A stretch of 64,000 bases of DNA. Source: Talpa occidentalis. Lineage: Eukaryota > Chordata > Mammalia > Eulipotyphla > Talpidae. The DNA is taken from contig NW_023601433.1 of the NCBI RefSeq assembly GCF_014898055.3, forward strand, positions 47,735,876 through 47,799,875. Reading direction: 5' to 3'. Below are positions 21,580-35,168 of the stretch, piece after piece. The position numbers and the translations under genes are program-made. Position 1 is the first letter of the stretch. Each line of letters starts with the position of its first letter. The notes beneath the pieces are model-generated. The model did not search any database and was not told the origin of the DNA. It saw only the letters and a program-made list of their open reading frames with translations.

Positions 21580-24500
21580 TGTTTGGATGGAAAATGCCAT
21601 CATTTCCTAAACATCCTATTTAGGGAAAGGATCTGTCTCTGTTTTCACAAAACTAGCCTTAGATTATGACCCAGGAATTTGGATTGTGTGGTAGGCCTAC
21701 CAGAAGTTCCTGCATGAGCCATGTGGTAGGCCTACCAGAATTTCCAGAGAGCACAGTGGGAGCAGATGCTAATGCCAAACATCAGGAAGGTATCAGACAG
21801 GCTTGGTGTTTCTTTTTAGTTCTTTTTTGAAAATTGTATCTTGTTTCCTGTAGAAACAAGTGGGCAAATAGATCTCAATTGAACATTTTATTCAATAAAA
21901 ATTCTTATATAAGAGAAGTTAAATTGTGGTTTGCCAAATCTCCATTACTTTAGAAGATATTTAGAAAGAAAAATCAAGCTCTTCAGTCTCCAGAAATAAG
22001 AGGCCCCTGTCATGTAGTAATAGTTTCCTTAAATTATGACAGTGCTTCATTGCAGTTACAGGGCTCTGGAGTTATGCCAAGCTAATCCAATGGTATTATG
22101 AACAGTGGACCTCATGTCCCTTCCTTATCATTATATGAATTGTTTGGGACCTGTTCTTTGTTTCTGCCTCTGTACTTTCAGAAAGAAGAGTTAGATTATA
22201 TACTATAACTAATTAGAAAGAACCCCATTCAGTCAAACATTTAATATTGAGTTATTACCTAATCCAGACTCTTAGAAATAGACATTGATCCTATCTCTGA
22301 ATGTGGCACTGGAAGAAACAGTGGCATTTTCTGTTGAAAAAAAGAACAGCCAATGTTTTCTAAGGTTATGTGCTTCAGTAGCACATATGTGGCCCACTCA
22401 TTAAGCTCCAGGCTAGACTCCTAGATAGGCTACTACCCAGTCCTGAGAAATGAAAGGTGGCATCTTGAAACGTACTTCTTTTGAGAATCACTTTCAAAAT
22501 TAACACAGATAAAGGGCTCTAAAGGCTATCAAGGCAACTTTTGACAGAGATGAATGTAAGCAATACCCTACTAAGTATATCCATTAATCACTATTTTTAG
22601 AAATTTTTACAAGCAACATTTTTTCCTTATTTTATAAATTATAGTTTGCCTTGAACAAAACTATTTGGTTAACCTTTTAAGTGAAAGTACAAGCCATTAA
22701 CACTTTCTGTCCTGTAGATTTAGAGGACTAAAGGAGTTCAGCACATCTTCCTACATAGTCAAAAGACTGATCTCTCTGCTGTGATTGTATAATTCTTGTT
22801 ATAGCACCAGAATCATTAAAAGGCATTTAATAAACATCTTGGTGCTTTGTATGACAAGGCCATGTAGGAAGCAGAGCTGTATTTGTTCTCTGGGAATGTA
22901 TGCTTTCTTTTATTACTTTTGAACATCTAGTAGAAGGTGAAGCTTATACTACACTGGAGACTTAGCCTGGGGTAAGATTAGTGTTGTCAGAATGTGATAT
23001 TAAGGAATATTCTGTTTCTAGTTCCCTCAGCTGTATTCTTATCATGCTGTGTAGTTGAACCATATTTTGGCTCAGCTATCAGGAAATAAAAACATGAGGA
23101 TATGGATGAGTGTGTGTGTGTATGCACATGTACATGTACATGCATGAGCATCCATAATAGTCATGATGTACTTACTACCTCTCAATTCTGGAAAGGTACG
23201 AAATAGTTTGCATTCTTCTAACTCTGCACTCTCATTGGTACTTCTTGTGACCTATTCTGTTATTTGTCCTCTGCCTCAACTCTTGTCAGATCTTTGCCTG
23301 GTGAGGACCTTAATTTCCCTCGCTTTTCAGGGCTCCATTCTCGACAATTACTGTCTGATTTTCCCCCACCCCCTCTACAGCACCCTCTCTTCTAGTTCAT
23401 GGATGCCACTCCTCCCAATCCCAGACACCAGAAAATTGAGGAAATCTCAAGGTGGTTTATTTATTGACATGCAACTCAAGACCAAACACCCAAAGGTTCA
23501 GTTCTTCTCAATTATTAGCTAGATTTGTCCTTATTCCTATGTAAGCCAAATACCCCTGGGCATTTTACAGTTTTCTTGAGTTTAGCTATGAGAAATCAAT
23601 GCTATAAGGTATGATATGAGGCCTAATCATATCTTACCATATACAATAAACCAGCAAATTGTATGGTTCTGGTATGTCATTTTGTTCAAATTCACCCATT
23701 ATGAATTCCTTTACACTAAGACAGTTATGTTCTGTTAACAAAGAAACAACATACTCCACAGAGGGTTTTCCAACAGGAGATTCGAGAGCAGTGTGAGGTA
23801 GAGATAAGGGTAAGTGCTGTCACTGAAAGGAGAAGGAAATGCTGCGATCCAATTCATTTACCCCTCAAAATTAATTCTGGGGAAGTCCTAGGCTAGAAAA
23901 ATGGGTCAACCTAGTTTCCACAGACATCTGTTGCAAGGTTTTTAGAACAGGGTTATAGACTCTGATGTCCACCCAGGACACACTGATAATATCAATGAGT
24001 AGGTAGACCAAAGAGGTGGTGTGGAGGGCTGAATCATGGGATGAACTGAAAATTATACACTTCATTCATCAGAAGTGGTCAGGCTCCAGCTTCTATCAGA
24101 AGTGAATATGGCCATACAGCTACCAGAACACTCTGCTTTTAGAGAAGCTGGAAATCTGGCGTTTTATATAAAATATTCCATTTTAAAATGTTGACTAACT
24201 TGAAAAAAAACTGGATTTAACAAAACACATCTGTGGGCCAGATTCAGCCTCCAGCTGCCAATTTGGGACCTCTATTCTAGATGCTATTTAAAAAGGAAAA
24301 ATTAACTCTTATTAACAACTGCTTAAACATGTGCAGTGGAATCTCATTAATTTGGGCCAACAAATAATTATTCTCCACCCAAACCCGAGGTTAGCAGACT
24401 TGGGTTACCCTATAGGCATCTTGGATTGCAATGGAGAGTGATAATTTCAAGATACAAATGACTGTAATTAAGATGGAAACAGTGAGTGAGAGCTACAAAA

Positions 24501-24765
24501 CAAACATGATAAAAATGGGGTTGGGGCAAGTGTTGTTGGAGAGGGTTGTTAGTGGACAGGGATGGTATTGGAGATGTGCTTTACAGAATGGAAGGATTTC
24601 CATAGAGGAAATGTGATGGACAGAAGTCAAGTGGGAAACATAATTTTAATTTTTTGAAGGGTATAGCTTGCTTGAAACAGAGCAGGGAGGAACAGTATTA
24701 AAGTAACTTTGGCATCATAAAATGTATTAGGGAGCATTCCTTCTTTTTGTGTTTTAAAAAACAAT
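21580..24765. other. Unassigned DNA
   Basis: No gene recognised. Contains a 19-bp direct duplication near 21687-21740, annotated separately, and a short TG/CA patch near 23110-23150. The frame 23163-23522 looks like chance. Confidence -1.
21687..21740 (+). repeat. Direct duplication containing a perfect palindrome
   Basis: tgtggtaggcctaccagaa occurs at 21687-21705 and 21722-21740, 35 bp apart, without mismatch. Each copy contains the 10-bp palindrome gtaggcctac. Confidence -1.
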
Positions 24766-25153
24766 TTGTAAGGCGGGCATAAGTTCTTCTTTAAAAGTTT
24801 GATAGGGTTTATTTATAAAGCCATCTGGTCCTGGGCTTTTGTTTTTTTGGAAGATTTTTTTATTACAGTTGCAATTTCCATGTTTGTGATCTGTTTGTTC
24901 AGTTCATCTGTTTCTTTCTGGGTTAATTTTGGTAGATTATGCGGATCTAGAAATTTTCCCATTTCTTCAGTGTTATCAAATTTTATTGGCATTTGGTTAT
25001 TCATAGTAATCTCTTAAAATCTTTTATAGTTCTGTGCTGTCTGGGGTGATTTCACCTTTTTCACTTGTAATTCTATTAATGTTTCTCTTTTTCTTAAACT
25101 AACAAGAGGTTTATCTATTTTATCTTCTAAAAGAACCAGCTTTTAGTTTCATT

Positions 25154-25155
<2 letters not shown>

Positions 25156-25193
<38 letters not shown>
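25156..25193 (+). repeat. (TG)n microsatellite
   Basis: About 18 uninterrupted TG units inside the old antisense L1. Confidence -1.
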
Positions 25194-26040
25194 TCTTTTT
25201 GATCTCTATTTCAATCATCTCCACTCTTATTTTTATTATTTCTTTCTTTCTAAGTAAGGTTGGGTCTTATTTGTTCCTATATTTTTGAGCTGCTTTAGCT
25301 GTACTAGTAGATTGTTTATTGGGATTTTGCTTGCTTTTGAATTTAGGCTCTATTGCAGTTACCATCTCCCTTAAGCTCACTTTTGCTGCATGTCAGATTC
25401 TGGTAATTTTTATCATAATTTTCATTCATCTTGAGGTATTTTTTAATTTCTGCTTTGATTTCCTATTTACAGGAGCATGTTGTTTAATCTCTTTGTAGTC
25501 ATAGTTTTGTTTTTTCTTATAACTTTCTAGTTTTACCACATTTTGGTCAGGGGAAGTATAGTTATTTCCATCTCTGTGGTTTTATTGACAATTAACATGT
25601 GTTCAAAGATATGTTTTATTCTTGAAAATGTTTCCCGTGAACTTAAAAAATGTATTTGCAGCAGCTTTTGGGTAAAGTGTTCTAATGCTTGTTAGAACTA
25701 TTTGGTTTAGTTTCTCATTGAAATCTGTAGTTTCTTGATTGAATCACTGTCATGTTTATGTTATTGGTATAAGGTCCTCTATGCTATTATTGTGTTGTTA
25801 TCAATATCTCTTTGAAGTTTTCTTATTGTCTCATGTATCTTGATGCTCCATCACTTGATGCATATATACTTTTGAGTGTTTTTTTTCTGTTGTATTACTC
25901 TTAATCTTGATATATGTCCTTTATTTATTACCTTTCTCAGTTGAAAGTCTGTTTTAGCTATATAAGTATCCAATCTTTAAACCTCTGTCTATATTTGTTT
26001 TTGTTGGTAAGTTTCTTATAAACAACAGAAGGTTGAACTT

Positions 26041-26086
26041 TGTTTTGAAATCTAAGCAGTCACTGTTTTGAAATCTAAACAGTCAC
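26041..26086 (+). repeat. 23-bp tandem duplication
   Basis: tgttttgaaatctaagcag plus tcac is followed immediately by the same unit with one substitution (aaacag). A local duplication inside the L1 relic. Confidence -1.
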
Positions 26087-27300
26087 TCTACCTCTTTTGA
26101 CTTGTGAGGTCAGGCAGTTATATTTAATGTGATTATTGATATATAAGTGCTTATGATGTTGTTTTTGTCTTGGTTTATCTTATTTTTTTTTGAGGGATTC
26201 TATTATGTTTTAAATTACTTTTCCATTGTCTTATTGTTATTTCTATTTTTTAGAATGAGGTTTCTATATAATGGACTATTTGTGCAAACCATTAGACTCT
26301 CTGGTCTCTGACTGTGTCTAGTAGACCACATTTTAAACTTCTTCCTTCCTCCTCTTTGTTTAATAATTTAGGTGTTTATTGCCTCTATATTCATTGTTTG
26401 TCACTTTATAATGATGCCTTTTGATTTCCTTAATGTTTGGCTTGGTGTTCATAAATTCTTTTTGTTTTTTTCTTTATAGTGAAGCTCCTTATTCATCCTT
26501 CTATCTTGATTATTAATTTTTGTGGGTAAAGGATTCTGGCCTTTAAGTCTTTTACTTAAGCATCTTAAATATCTCTTTCCAACCCTTCATGCTTGTTATG
26601 TTTCTGCTGAAAAGTCTGTTGATAGTCTGTTTGGTGTTCCCATATAGGCTACCCTTTTTTTTTTTTTTTTTATATATATATTCTGTCCTTGTCATTGATT
26701 CTCATTAACTTTATTATTATGTTTCTGGGCATATGTCTGTCTGGTATTATTTGGTTTGGAACTCTTTGGGCCTCTTGATCACAACTTCTGATTCATTTCC
26801 CAGATTCATATAGTTTTCAGTGATTATTTTTAAAATAGCTTTTCTATGTCTTCTCCTTTTGGGACCCCCCATGAAACAGATATTATGTCTCTAACACTGT
26901 TTTCAAGTCTTTTTTTGTGGGTTTTTTTTTTCTATCTTGTTCTATTCTTTTGTTCTGTGTTTCCCAGCTCATTAATTCTCTCCATTGCTTCTGTTTGACT
27001 GCTATTGAGGTCATCAATTTTTTGAGTTAGCTACAGTGTTTAGCACCAATATTTCTGAACATAAGCCTCCTCGTATATTCATAATCTGTTGTTTTATATT
27101 CATTTTTTTTGTTGAAATTTCATGAAGATTGACAGAACCATTGCCTTGAATTCCCATTCTGTAATGCTCTGCAACTCTACTGAATCAGGCCTCCTTTGAG
27201 GATTATTGGTTCTGGAATTTGTAATGTCTTTTTTGGTCTCCTCATTTTTGATTTTGTATTGGCTTTAGTAGTAATAGATTTTCAACAGTCGCGTTTGCAC

Positions 27301-27990
27301 CTGTTAGAGTAATTGGGAGATTGTTCCTGGTAACAGAAGGTGTAAAGAGGACTGGGCCAAAGGGCATCAAACACCTCAGTAGACTCAAAATACTTTTGAG
27401 AAGCCTGTCTTTGTGTGGGAGAAGGATAGGTGTTTTTTATACCTCAGCCAGAGCTTCAGTAGTAATTTCTTCTGCGGGTAAGTTCAGTTGCTCTGATCTA
27501 ATTTAGGCTATAGCTGTTCTGTACTATGAGTACAAGATTCAAGCCAGTAGTCCTCATTCTGTGCCCACACCTCTGAAATTCTCTAGCAATGTACCTTTCT
27601 TTTCTAGATGCCTGCTTGTGCACCACTGTATTGCGTGCCATGCTGGATCTTAGGAGTACTGATGTTGGGGTGTGTCTGAGTCAGTAGCAGTAGGAGGTTC
27701 TGTACTACAGTATTGCTTCCCTCTTGTAGGTTTTACTGCTCTGTTATCACTTTAAACAGAGTTCACTTGAAGTGTTTCCTACCCCTTTCTTTTGCAATGA
27801 TGATCCTGTTGTGTATGGTGGTAGCCAGTTTTCCCTCAGTGTTCTTTTGAGTTTGCTTTATATCTGTGTTTTTTTGTTTTGTGCCTCTTTGGAAGACACA
27901 AAGCCCTGCATCTTCATCTGCTGCCAACTTGTCAGACTCCCTACAAATTGGCTTTTAATCATCACTTTACTAAATATTTTCCATTGGACT
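27301..27990 (-). mobile_element. Probable 5' portion of the old antisense L1
   Basis: Continues directly from the antisense L1, and its T-rich yet GC-interspersed composition resembles decayed L1 5' regions. No coding similarity is visible, so assignment rests on adjacency and composition. Confidence -1.
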
Positions 27991-29363
27991 TTTAATGACT
28001 GCTTTGGTTTTATACCTAATGATTGTATTTTAATCTTCATCTATCTGTAGCACTTGGTATGCTTTTTGTTCTTAAAATTTTCTCTTCATTTACTTTAAAA
28101 AAATATATTCACTTAGTTTTTCTTATACTTCTTGAGCTCTTCATACTCACCCCCCCTTTGATTTCTTCTTAATATTAAAGATTTTATTTCTTAATATGAA
28201 AAAATATTAATATAAATGTTAAATATTACCATTAATTGGGTTTTTGGCTATTCTCTTATATCTCTGTTTTACTTTAACCATGATTTTCAGGTGATGATTC
28301 TTAGATCCTATCTCTAAGTCACTGCTCTTACTTGATCTGCAGATGTAGATAGACACTTAACTGGACATCTCCAAGTGGATGTTTCACAAGTATATATTAG
28401 AACTCAATACCACAAAAACTTGATTTATTATCTCCTTGCCCTCCTTAGTCCTCCTTTTCTCACTTTTGCAAAACAGCTGCTTTCTTTGTTCTCAATTGTG
28501 GTGTGTAATACTATTTACTTAATTACCCTGGCATCATAGTTGATTTCTTCTCATATTCCACCAATAATTGACTCCTACAGATGTTCCCTTAATGTCTTGG
28601 AAGCCTCACCACGTATCTCTCCATGGTAATTACCTCATGTTCTAACTGCTACCCCTATTCCACATCTTGAGTATCTTTCATTTGTTTTCTACCCTATAAC
28701 TTCATACCATTTCATCATTTTATTCCTGTATACTAGGACATTTCAATGGGTTTTCCAACCACCCAGAAGTCCAGACTTCTTAATATGATATTAGTAATGA
28801 TCTTGCCATTGTTCATTTCTGTTTTCACTTCTCTCCCTTTTTCTTCCTTTTTTCCCCACTTTGATCTCAACTTGTACTCTAATTCATTGTAAAATAATTC
28901 CTCTAACAAAATGCTCTTTCTTACCTCCGACTTTAATGCTATCAGTTTCTTTTGTCTAGAAAATATTCTTGACAAAACTCACTTCTTAGTATAATAGATG
29001 CCACTGCACTTTCAGATTTCAACTGGGATAGTTCTTATTTTGGAAAATTTTCTTGAAATTAGTAGAGCGTTTTGCTCTTCTCTATCACATGACCATTGAA
29101 CCCAGTTGCTTGTATAATTCTGCCCACATCTCCTGAATTGCAATATAATTTATAATTTTTCTTGTATCTAATGTATAGTACATTAACTAAAATAAAATAG
29201 CCTCTTGATATATTTATTTAATTGATTATTGTATTTGGTAGATAATAGATGGTGACTTAAATAACCAGCTCAGTAGAGTAGTATGGGCATTTTCCTCCTT
29301 ATAGGATTTTTAACAGTGGTGGGTCTTGGGGAAATGAATGAGTGAATGAACTGACTCTGTACT
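27991..29363. other. Unassigned DNA, possibly an old repeat in part
   Basis: The stretch 28300-28720 has the C/T-rich texture of a decayed L2-type sequence ('cttctcatattccaccaat', 'cctacagatgttccc'), but I could not confirm it. No gene seen. Confidence -1.
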
Positions 29364-29378
29364 AATTAGGTGGAGTGA

Positions 29379-29666
29379 GGGCCTCCCCGGTGGCGCAGCG
29401 GTTGAGCGCTGGGTTGCAAAGCTCCCCGTGGCCTCTGCGGCGCCAGTTCAATCCCCGGTTGCCCCCCGGCCACCGGAGGAGGGTCCCACAGGGCGCACAG
29501 ACCTCTCCTGCCGCCCGCTGCTCCCCTCAGTAGTGTACTTCGGTCCTTCTGCCTGCTCTGCTCCCTGCTCTGGCTCTGGTGAATTCTCTCACCCTCCCAT
29601 GCTTCTGACTGTACCCAGTGCATGTATAAACAAACAAACAAACAAAATGCCTCTATAAAAAAAAAA
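29379..29666 (+). mobile_element. tRNA-derived SINE, younger subfamily
   Basis: Full length, sense. Head gggcctccccggtggcgcag with A-box-like tggcgcagcgg. The tail here is aaacaaacaaacaaa in place of aataaa repeats. Perfect 15-bp duplication aattaggtggagtga at 29364-29378 and 29667-29681. Confidence -1.
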
Positions 29667-29681
29667 AATTAGGTGGAGTGA

Positions 29682-31833
29682 AATTTTAAAGAAATGTAGT
29701 TTTATTTTAAAGCACAAAAAGAAACAGTTGTCAAAATGAGTAGGGAATTATAATTAACTTAACAAGTTGAATTATATTGGCACACCTGAACTGAAAAATA
29801 AAGCTTCTACAAAATGATTTTACCTGTATCTAGTTTTCAGACTTTTTCGGTTTTTCAGCAAATACTTTTTCCTACTGGATGTGCAAAGATAAGCCTTTTT
29901 AAACATTTCATTGCAAATTAATGAATAAGAAGCCTAGACTATTAAAATTCAAAAGGAAGTTAAAGATAATCTAATTTAAATCCTTGAGTAATAGTATTTT
30001 CTTTAACAAAATACCTTATACATGTATATACTTAACAAATATTCTTTAATTACTGTATATATAAGTTGGGGAAATTACAGATATATATGACATTATTTGT
30101 GTTATCTCAATTTAAGTAGTTCATTGTCTTCTCTGAAAGCAGAAAATGAAATTTTGCTAAATACATAACTTTACCATAGGGTAAGTACACAGTGCATGTT
30201 AAAGAAATGAGCCTATGGAAAGTAAGAAGTAGAGCAGTGACTTTGGATTAGGTTGATCAGGAAAAGGTTTGAAAATTATTAGACTTCACTGTATAAGATG
30301 TCAAGCCCAGAATCAAACATGTTCTTATCTCTGTCCCTAAACAGCAAGTAAACAGTCCCATTTTCCCATGAGGAATTGGAATAAAACAGAGATAAAATTC
30401 AGATGAATTCAGATACAATGAGTCAGAAGAAGGGCTTGGTGGACAAGTTGGTTCTATATGGCTAGAATGAGGCTTCCCATGTTAAGACCTTTGCAGAAAG
30501 TTTCACTTCATCAAGGCATGCAGTAGGCAGTCATTAAGATGATGTGAGAGTAAGCAGTTTCTGTTCATTACAGAAAATAGTTAATTACACTTATCATTTT
30601 TCTGATTAGATGTAGGTCTTTTATTTGTTTGTTTGTTTAGTCTTCTGACATGTCAGCTAGATTTTTTTTTTTGACTATTGACCTTTTCTACTTTCTTATC
30701 AATTAGAAATACGTTTTCAAGGGAAACAATTTGAAGAATATTCAGAAAAGCATACTTTTAGTTTATAAGGACACATTTCTGGGACAGTTCTGTTGCTTTT
30801 GCTTTCTGGGATGATGTCCTAAAGTCCTGTATGAGTTGGAAGTAGTGTTCCACCAGACTGTTTCTGATAATGAGATAATTAAATGGTCAAGAATTGAGAG
30901 AGTCTGTCATGTTATTTCTGTAGTCATACACCTTGATCATAAAAGCTATAAAAAGTATCAGTGTTTATCTGTAGATTGTGAAGATAGGGATAATCCTTTA
31001 GGGAAATTGAGGTTTGAATTATTGGTTTCTGTATATATATAATTAACATATTTCTCATGCTCATATTTCTCATACTCAGAGATCAAGTTTCAATCCTGTG
31101 CACTCAAATTCATTGCTTGCCAATATCGCCACTAATTGTAGTTTACATTTTAAGAATGGCCTTCTGTTGGTAAATGTTGCATTGGAGGAATACTAGCATT
31201 CAAGATCCTGCCTAAGTTTTTTTTTTCAATGTAACTTTTTAAAAATTATTGACCAACCAAGTCATCCCTTTCCGTATTCTTATTTTTTTAAAAAACAGAA
31301 TTGAGGATTGTTTTTGGCACATACAGCAGACTGGCAGGAACTCAAGAACTAAACCTATTTATAGAAAAGGGTTGAGGTCTGAACTTGTGGTGATTCTTAT
31401 CTGTCAGCTCTTTGATGTTGCGCCTGTCAAAATACTTTATTTTCCAGTAGATAACTCACCAAATTCTTATTTAGAAGTGGAAGTTAATCTTTAATAGTGA
31501 TGCAAAAACAAAAATGTGAAAAATATGTTACTTTGGAATTCAGTGTTTATTATAAATGTCCAGCTGTATGTTGAATATCAATTGTGCTTTTTTATGTAGA
31601 ATGCATCATATCAAAAAAGAAAAGAGGCAACTCTCTTAAATGTATTTTTACTTTGCAAATTGGTGTTGCAGTTTCAGTGGTGGAGTGGGGAGACTCTGTG
31701 GGGAGGTTTTGGGATTGAGAGAAGGAACCCTTAGGGTGAGTGTTTAACTGAGTGTTGGGAGAAGCGAGAGACTTGCCTTTCTTTGGAGCCTCTTATGTTG
31801 TCATGTTGATCTTTTTAGAATGTTCTTATTCTC
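29682..31833. other. Unassigned AT-rich DNA
   Basis: No gene or interspersed repeat recognised. Small frames at 30836-31042 and 31249-31494 have no family resemblance. Confidence -1.
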
Positions 31834-31849
31834 CCCATTGGAATCATTT

Positions 31850-32131
31850 TTTTTTTAAAAGATTTATTTATTTTATTACTTATACAAGCACTGGATACAG
31901 TCAGAAGCACGGGAGGGGGAGAGAATTCACCAGAGCCAGAGCAGGGAGCAGAGCAGGCAGAAGGACCGAAGTACACTGCTGAGGGGAGCAGCGGGTGGCA
32001 GGAGAGGTCTGCGCGCCATGTGGGACACTCGCTGGTGGCCGGGGAGCAGCCGGGGATCAAACTGGCGCTGCAGAGGCTGCGGGTAGCTTTGCAACCCAGC
32101 GCTCAACCACCGTGCCACTGGGGAGGCCCAA
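31850..32131 (-). mobile_element. tRNA-derived SINE, younger subfamily
   Basis: Full length, reversed, with 'caagcactggatacagtcag', 'aaggaccgaagtacactg' and the head ending ggggaggccc. Perfect 16-bp duplication cccattggaatcattt at 31834-31849 and 32132-32147. Confidence -1.
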
Positions 32132-32147
32132 CCCATTGGAATCATTT

Positions 32148-33177
32148 GTGACTATTCTATCAGATCTTTATTGTTGAGACCAGATCTCTTCCTAAAGTAA
32201 TCCAGATTCTAACTCTGATTTCCCACCTTCCTTTTTCCTGATCTCTTTGACAATATTTGATAAAATCAGATCTTTGTCTTGTCTTTTGTATTTGTGGCTG
32301 ATGAGATTCTATCATCACCTATGTCTTCCTTTCAGAACTCTTACTTATTGGGTATAATTAGATAGAGGGAAGTTGTCCTTTGAATTGTACATCCAGAAGT
32401 AGTGATGGGGTTTGGTGAAGTCTTGGTGTAGGGTGGCCATGGAATACCATTCTTCCCCTCCAAAGACAATGAGTCCATATGGGGTTTGACCCTGTAACCC
32501 CAACGTCATTAGCATTGTTTTTGAAACTACTCAGCTAACCCAGTCACAGCATTCAGATTTTGTTATGTTAGTTCAACTGCCCCTGAGAGGAAATAATTTC
32601 CGCTCAATTGCTTGTGAATTGCAATGTCTCTCTCCAGCAAAAGGGGACAAGATATCTGTTGGGGTCATTGACCTGCTACTAGGTCATCTGAAACATCGTA
32701 ACATTTTGACTGCCTTTTGCACCTGGTTAGCAGGCACTTGACTAAGAGGATTGGGAAATTTTCTGAATAGTGTCACTTCATCTGTTTTGGATGAATTAAT
32801 GTATTCATTATTAGACTTGAATTCCTATTTTCATATAACACTATTTCTTACCCAGGGCTTTCATATAATTTTGATTAAATTTTTTGTTTCAGTATATTGT
32901 TTGAAATCGCTAATGCAGTTGAATGTTTGAATGCTTGTCTGCAAAAATAAGCTGTATGGCTGTATGTTTATCTTACCCTGGTGAGAACTTCCTATACAAG
33001 ATTCAAATGATCCACTCCAGAATGGAAACCTAAGAGGCAAGGCTGCAAAAAAGGAGTGATTGAGACATCAAGGCCACTGGATGAAATTGTTCTTTCAGGA
33101 TTTTTCTATGTGACTTACAAGCCATTAAGGAACTAAAACTGTTTCAGTGTCATTGTGGGAAGAACCCATGTTATCGT
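32148..33177. other. Unassigned DNA
   Basis: No gene or repeat recognised. Confidence -1.
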
Positions 33178-33194
33178 AAAGAGGCCCATGCACA

Positions 33195-33465
33195 GGGCCT
33201 CCCCTGGTGGCACAGCTGATGAGCTCTGGGCTGCGAAGCTGCCTGCAGCCTTAGCAGCGCCGGTTCGATCCCCAGCTGCCCGTGGTGGTCCCACATGGCG
33301 TGACAGACCTCTCTTGCCATGCCCACTGCTCCCCTCAGCAGTATATTTCGTCACTCTGCCTGTTCTGTTCCCCGCTCTGGCTCTGGTGAATTCTCTTACC
33401 CTCCCACGCTTCTGACTGTACCCAATGCTTGTATAAATAAATAAATAAATCTTAAAAAAAAAAAA
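33195..33465 (+). mobile_element. tRNA-derived SINE, intermediate subfamily
   Basis: Full length, sense. The B box is a perfect ggttcgatccc (33252 onward). The body mixes features of both subfamilies ('cgtcactctgcctgttctgtt'). Tail aataaataaataaatctta with A-run. Imperfect 17-bp duplication aaagaggcccatgcaca/aaagaggtccatacaca at 33178-33194 and 33466-33482. Confidence -1.
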
Positions 33466-33482
33466 AAAGAGGTCCATACACA

Positions 33483-34820
33483 TAGTGCAGCTCAGTTAGA
33501 ATGCCTTGGCTCTGGCACTCATAAAATCCAGCTTAATGTGACAACAGTTTAATTCAGAACCTCCTTTGACTCTCAAGGGCAATGGGTGGCCCCCACTAAG
33601 CTGGGTTTGGAAGCCATTTCTGCAGGGAACTTTGGCCATACCAACCTTGCCTTGCTTGGTTCCCTTCATCTTTAGGAAGGTCCTTCTTGGGCTCAGTGAT
33701 ATATCATTCTCTGCCACATTACAGATGATCCTGACACTTCAGCCAAGTCCAGCTGATTTTTCTGGCTGGCCACATTCTCTTTATCTCCCTCAGTGATCAG
33801 AGTTGCAGCAATGTTCCCCTTTATCATACACTGTTCTCTGCTGTCATTTAGAAATAGTCATATGCTCACCCAGTGAATATTGATAAGATACCTCTGGAAT
33901 GAGATAACATGTGGTAAAGGAAGCATCTCTTTCCAGTGTGATAAAGAACTTTAGAATATGTGATAAAAGCAAGCCCCAAAGGCCATTATTGAGAAGAACA
34001 GCCTGTGATGAGCTCTGTATCAGGGTGACAGAGGACAAGGGAAGATGCATATTGTTTGGATCTGCTCTTTCAAAGGTTTGGGGCTTTTCATTTGTGTTTC
34101 TAAGAGAAAAAGCTCTTTGAAGGTCATGTTTGAATTAAAAGCTGTATTTATTATCTGCTTTTTCAAGTTATCTATATTACAACCGCATATTGAATTTGGA
34201 AGCCCAGTATCTCCTGAAGGTAGTTATTTTCTAATTCCACTTTTATCCTACCCTCTGGTGTAGTATTTGTCAGTGCATGTTTGCATCTGCTGTGGCTGAT
34301 AAGGTAGAAACTGCTACCTGACTAACATTATTATAGATTTCTCCTTCTTCCTCTTCTAGCTAGTTTGAAATGATTATTGCCTCTGGATTCTAGTCATCTG
34401 CAAAAAGATAACACAGTTTTTGGCTACCTCATCTCCCTCATCACTTTGAAGTAATGGTGCCTCCAGATATAACCAGCCAGTGGGACATCCTAGTCACTGT
34501 GTTTACAAAAAAGGGAAAGAATCTGAAGGGGGTCAAAGCAGGATTAAAACAAATAGGGAAAGTATTATTTTTATAATGACAACCCAGGAACTCAGTCCTT
34601 GTTCAGGTTTTAAAGCAGGAACTCAGTCCTTGTTCTGGAATTAATATGCTTACGAAAGTACAGTAGTGCCAACTATAGTCACTTTTCTCTAGGCTTTCTG
34701 CTATAGTAGGTGAGGAATGGATAGTCACAGGGACAAGAGAAGCATCTTTGAGAAAATTTTTTGAAAATATCTTCTAAACATACACAACTTTTTTTAATTT
34801 AGAGAAATAATGATATTAAT
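33483..34820. other. Unassigned DNA with a short direct repeat
   Basis: aggaactcagtccttgttc occurs at 34586-34604 and 34617-34635, 31 bp apart. Otherwise no gene or repeat is recognised. Confidence -1.
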
Positions 34821-34895
34821 AAGTAATAACTCATATTTATTGAAAGTTCACCATTTGTCAGGCATTAGGGTTTATATTATCACAGTATGTATCAT
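34821..34895 (-). repeat. MIR relic cut by the LTR
   Basis: 'aataactcatatttattgaaag' and 'catttgtcaggcattaggg' match inverted MIR (tattgagcacc ... tgtgccaggcac). It stops where the LTR begins. Confidence -1.
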
Positions 34896-35132
34896 TGTGA
34901 AAGGGGGTGGAGTGTTGCCATGGCATCGGGAACATGCATCATCTTCTTACCCCATGGCACCTACATCTCATATATCTTAGAATATAACTCCCAGCATGTC
35001 ATGAACTAGAATTCCTGAATGAGGGGCAGATCATATGCCCCAGGCAGGCCCCAGAGGTGGGGTTCAGTCTTCAGGATAGATATATACAAATACATGTATA
35101 TACACATACATGGATGTGTATGTATGTATGTA

Positions 35133-35168
<36 letters not shown>

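Larger units (their letters stand above)
24766..27300 (-). mobile_element. Old antisense L1, ORF2 and upstream part
   Basis: Reading the minus strand, 25004-24813 translates to the start of the L1 reverse transcriptase region (KFLDPHNLPKLTQKETDELN, then AQDQMAL where PGPDGF is usual). Rightward the + strand follows the antisense L1 upstream regions, including 'ggaactctttgggcctcttg' and 'cttctccttttgggacccc' near 26757-26870. Many stops and indels; ancient L1M-type or HAL1-like. A TG microsatellite and a 23-bp duplication lie inside it. Confidence -1.

Noticed and set aside
21274..21603. Repeated ~80-110-codon frames (also at 29.4, 39.6, 44.0 and 52.5 kb) with shared peptides
   Set aside because: The shared peptides come from translating the same SINE; not a protein family.
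22371..22396. U6 snRNA-like start (gtgcttcagtagcacatat)
   Set aside because: Only about 20 bases resemble U6; the rest of the RNA and a T-terminator are absent.
23163..23522. A 119-codon plus-strand frame
   Set aside because: No family resemblance, no upstream CpG or promoter-like sequence, and composition like the surrounding DNA.
29379..29460. A possible tRNA gene at SINE heads
   Set aside because: A and B boxes are present but the cloverleaf is not maintained and the sequence continues into the SINE body and tail.
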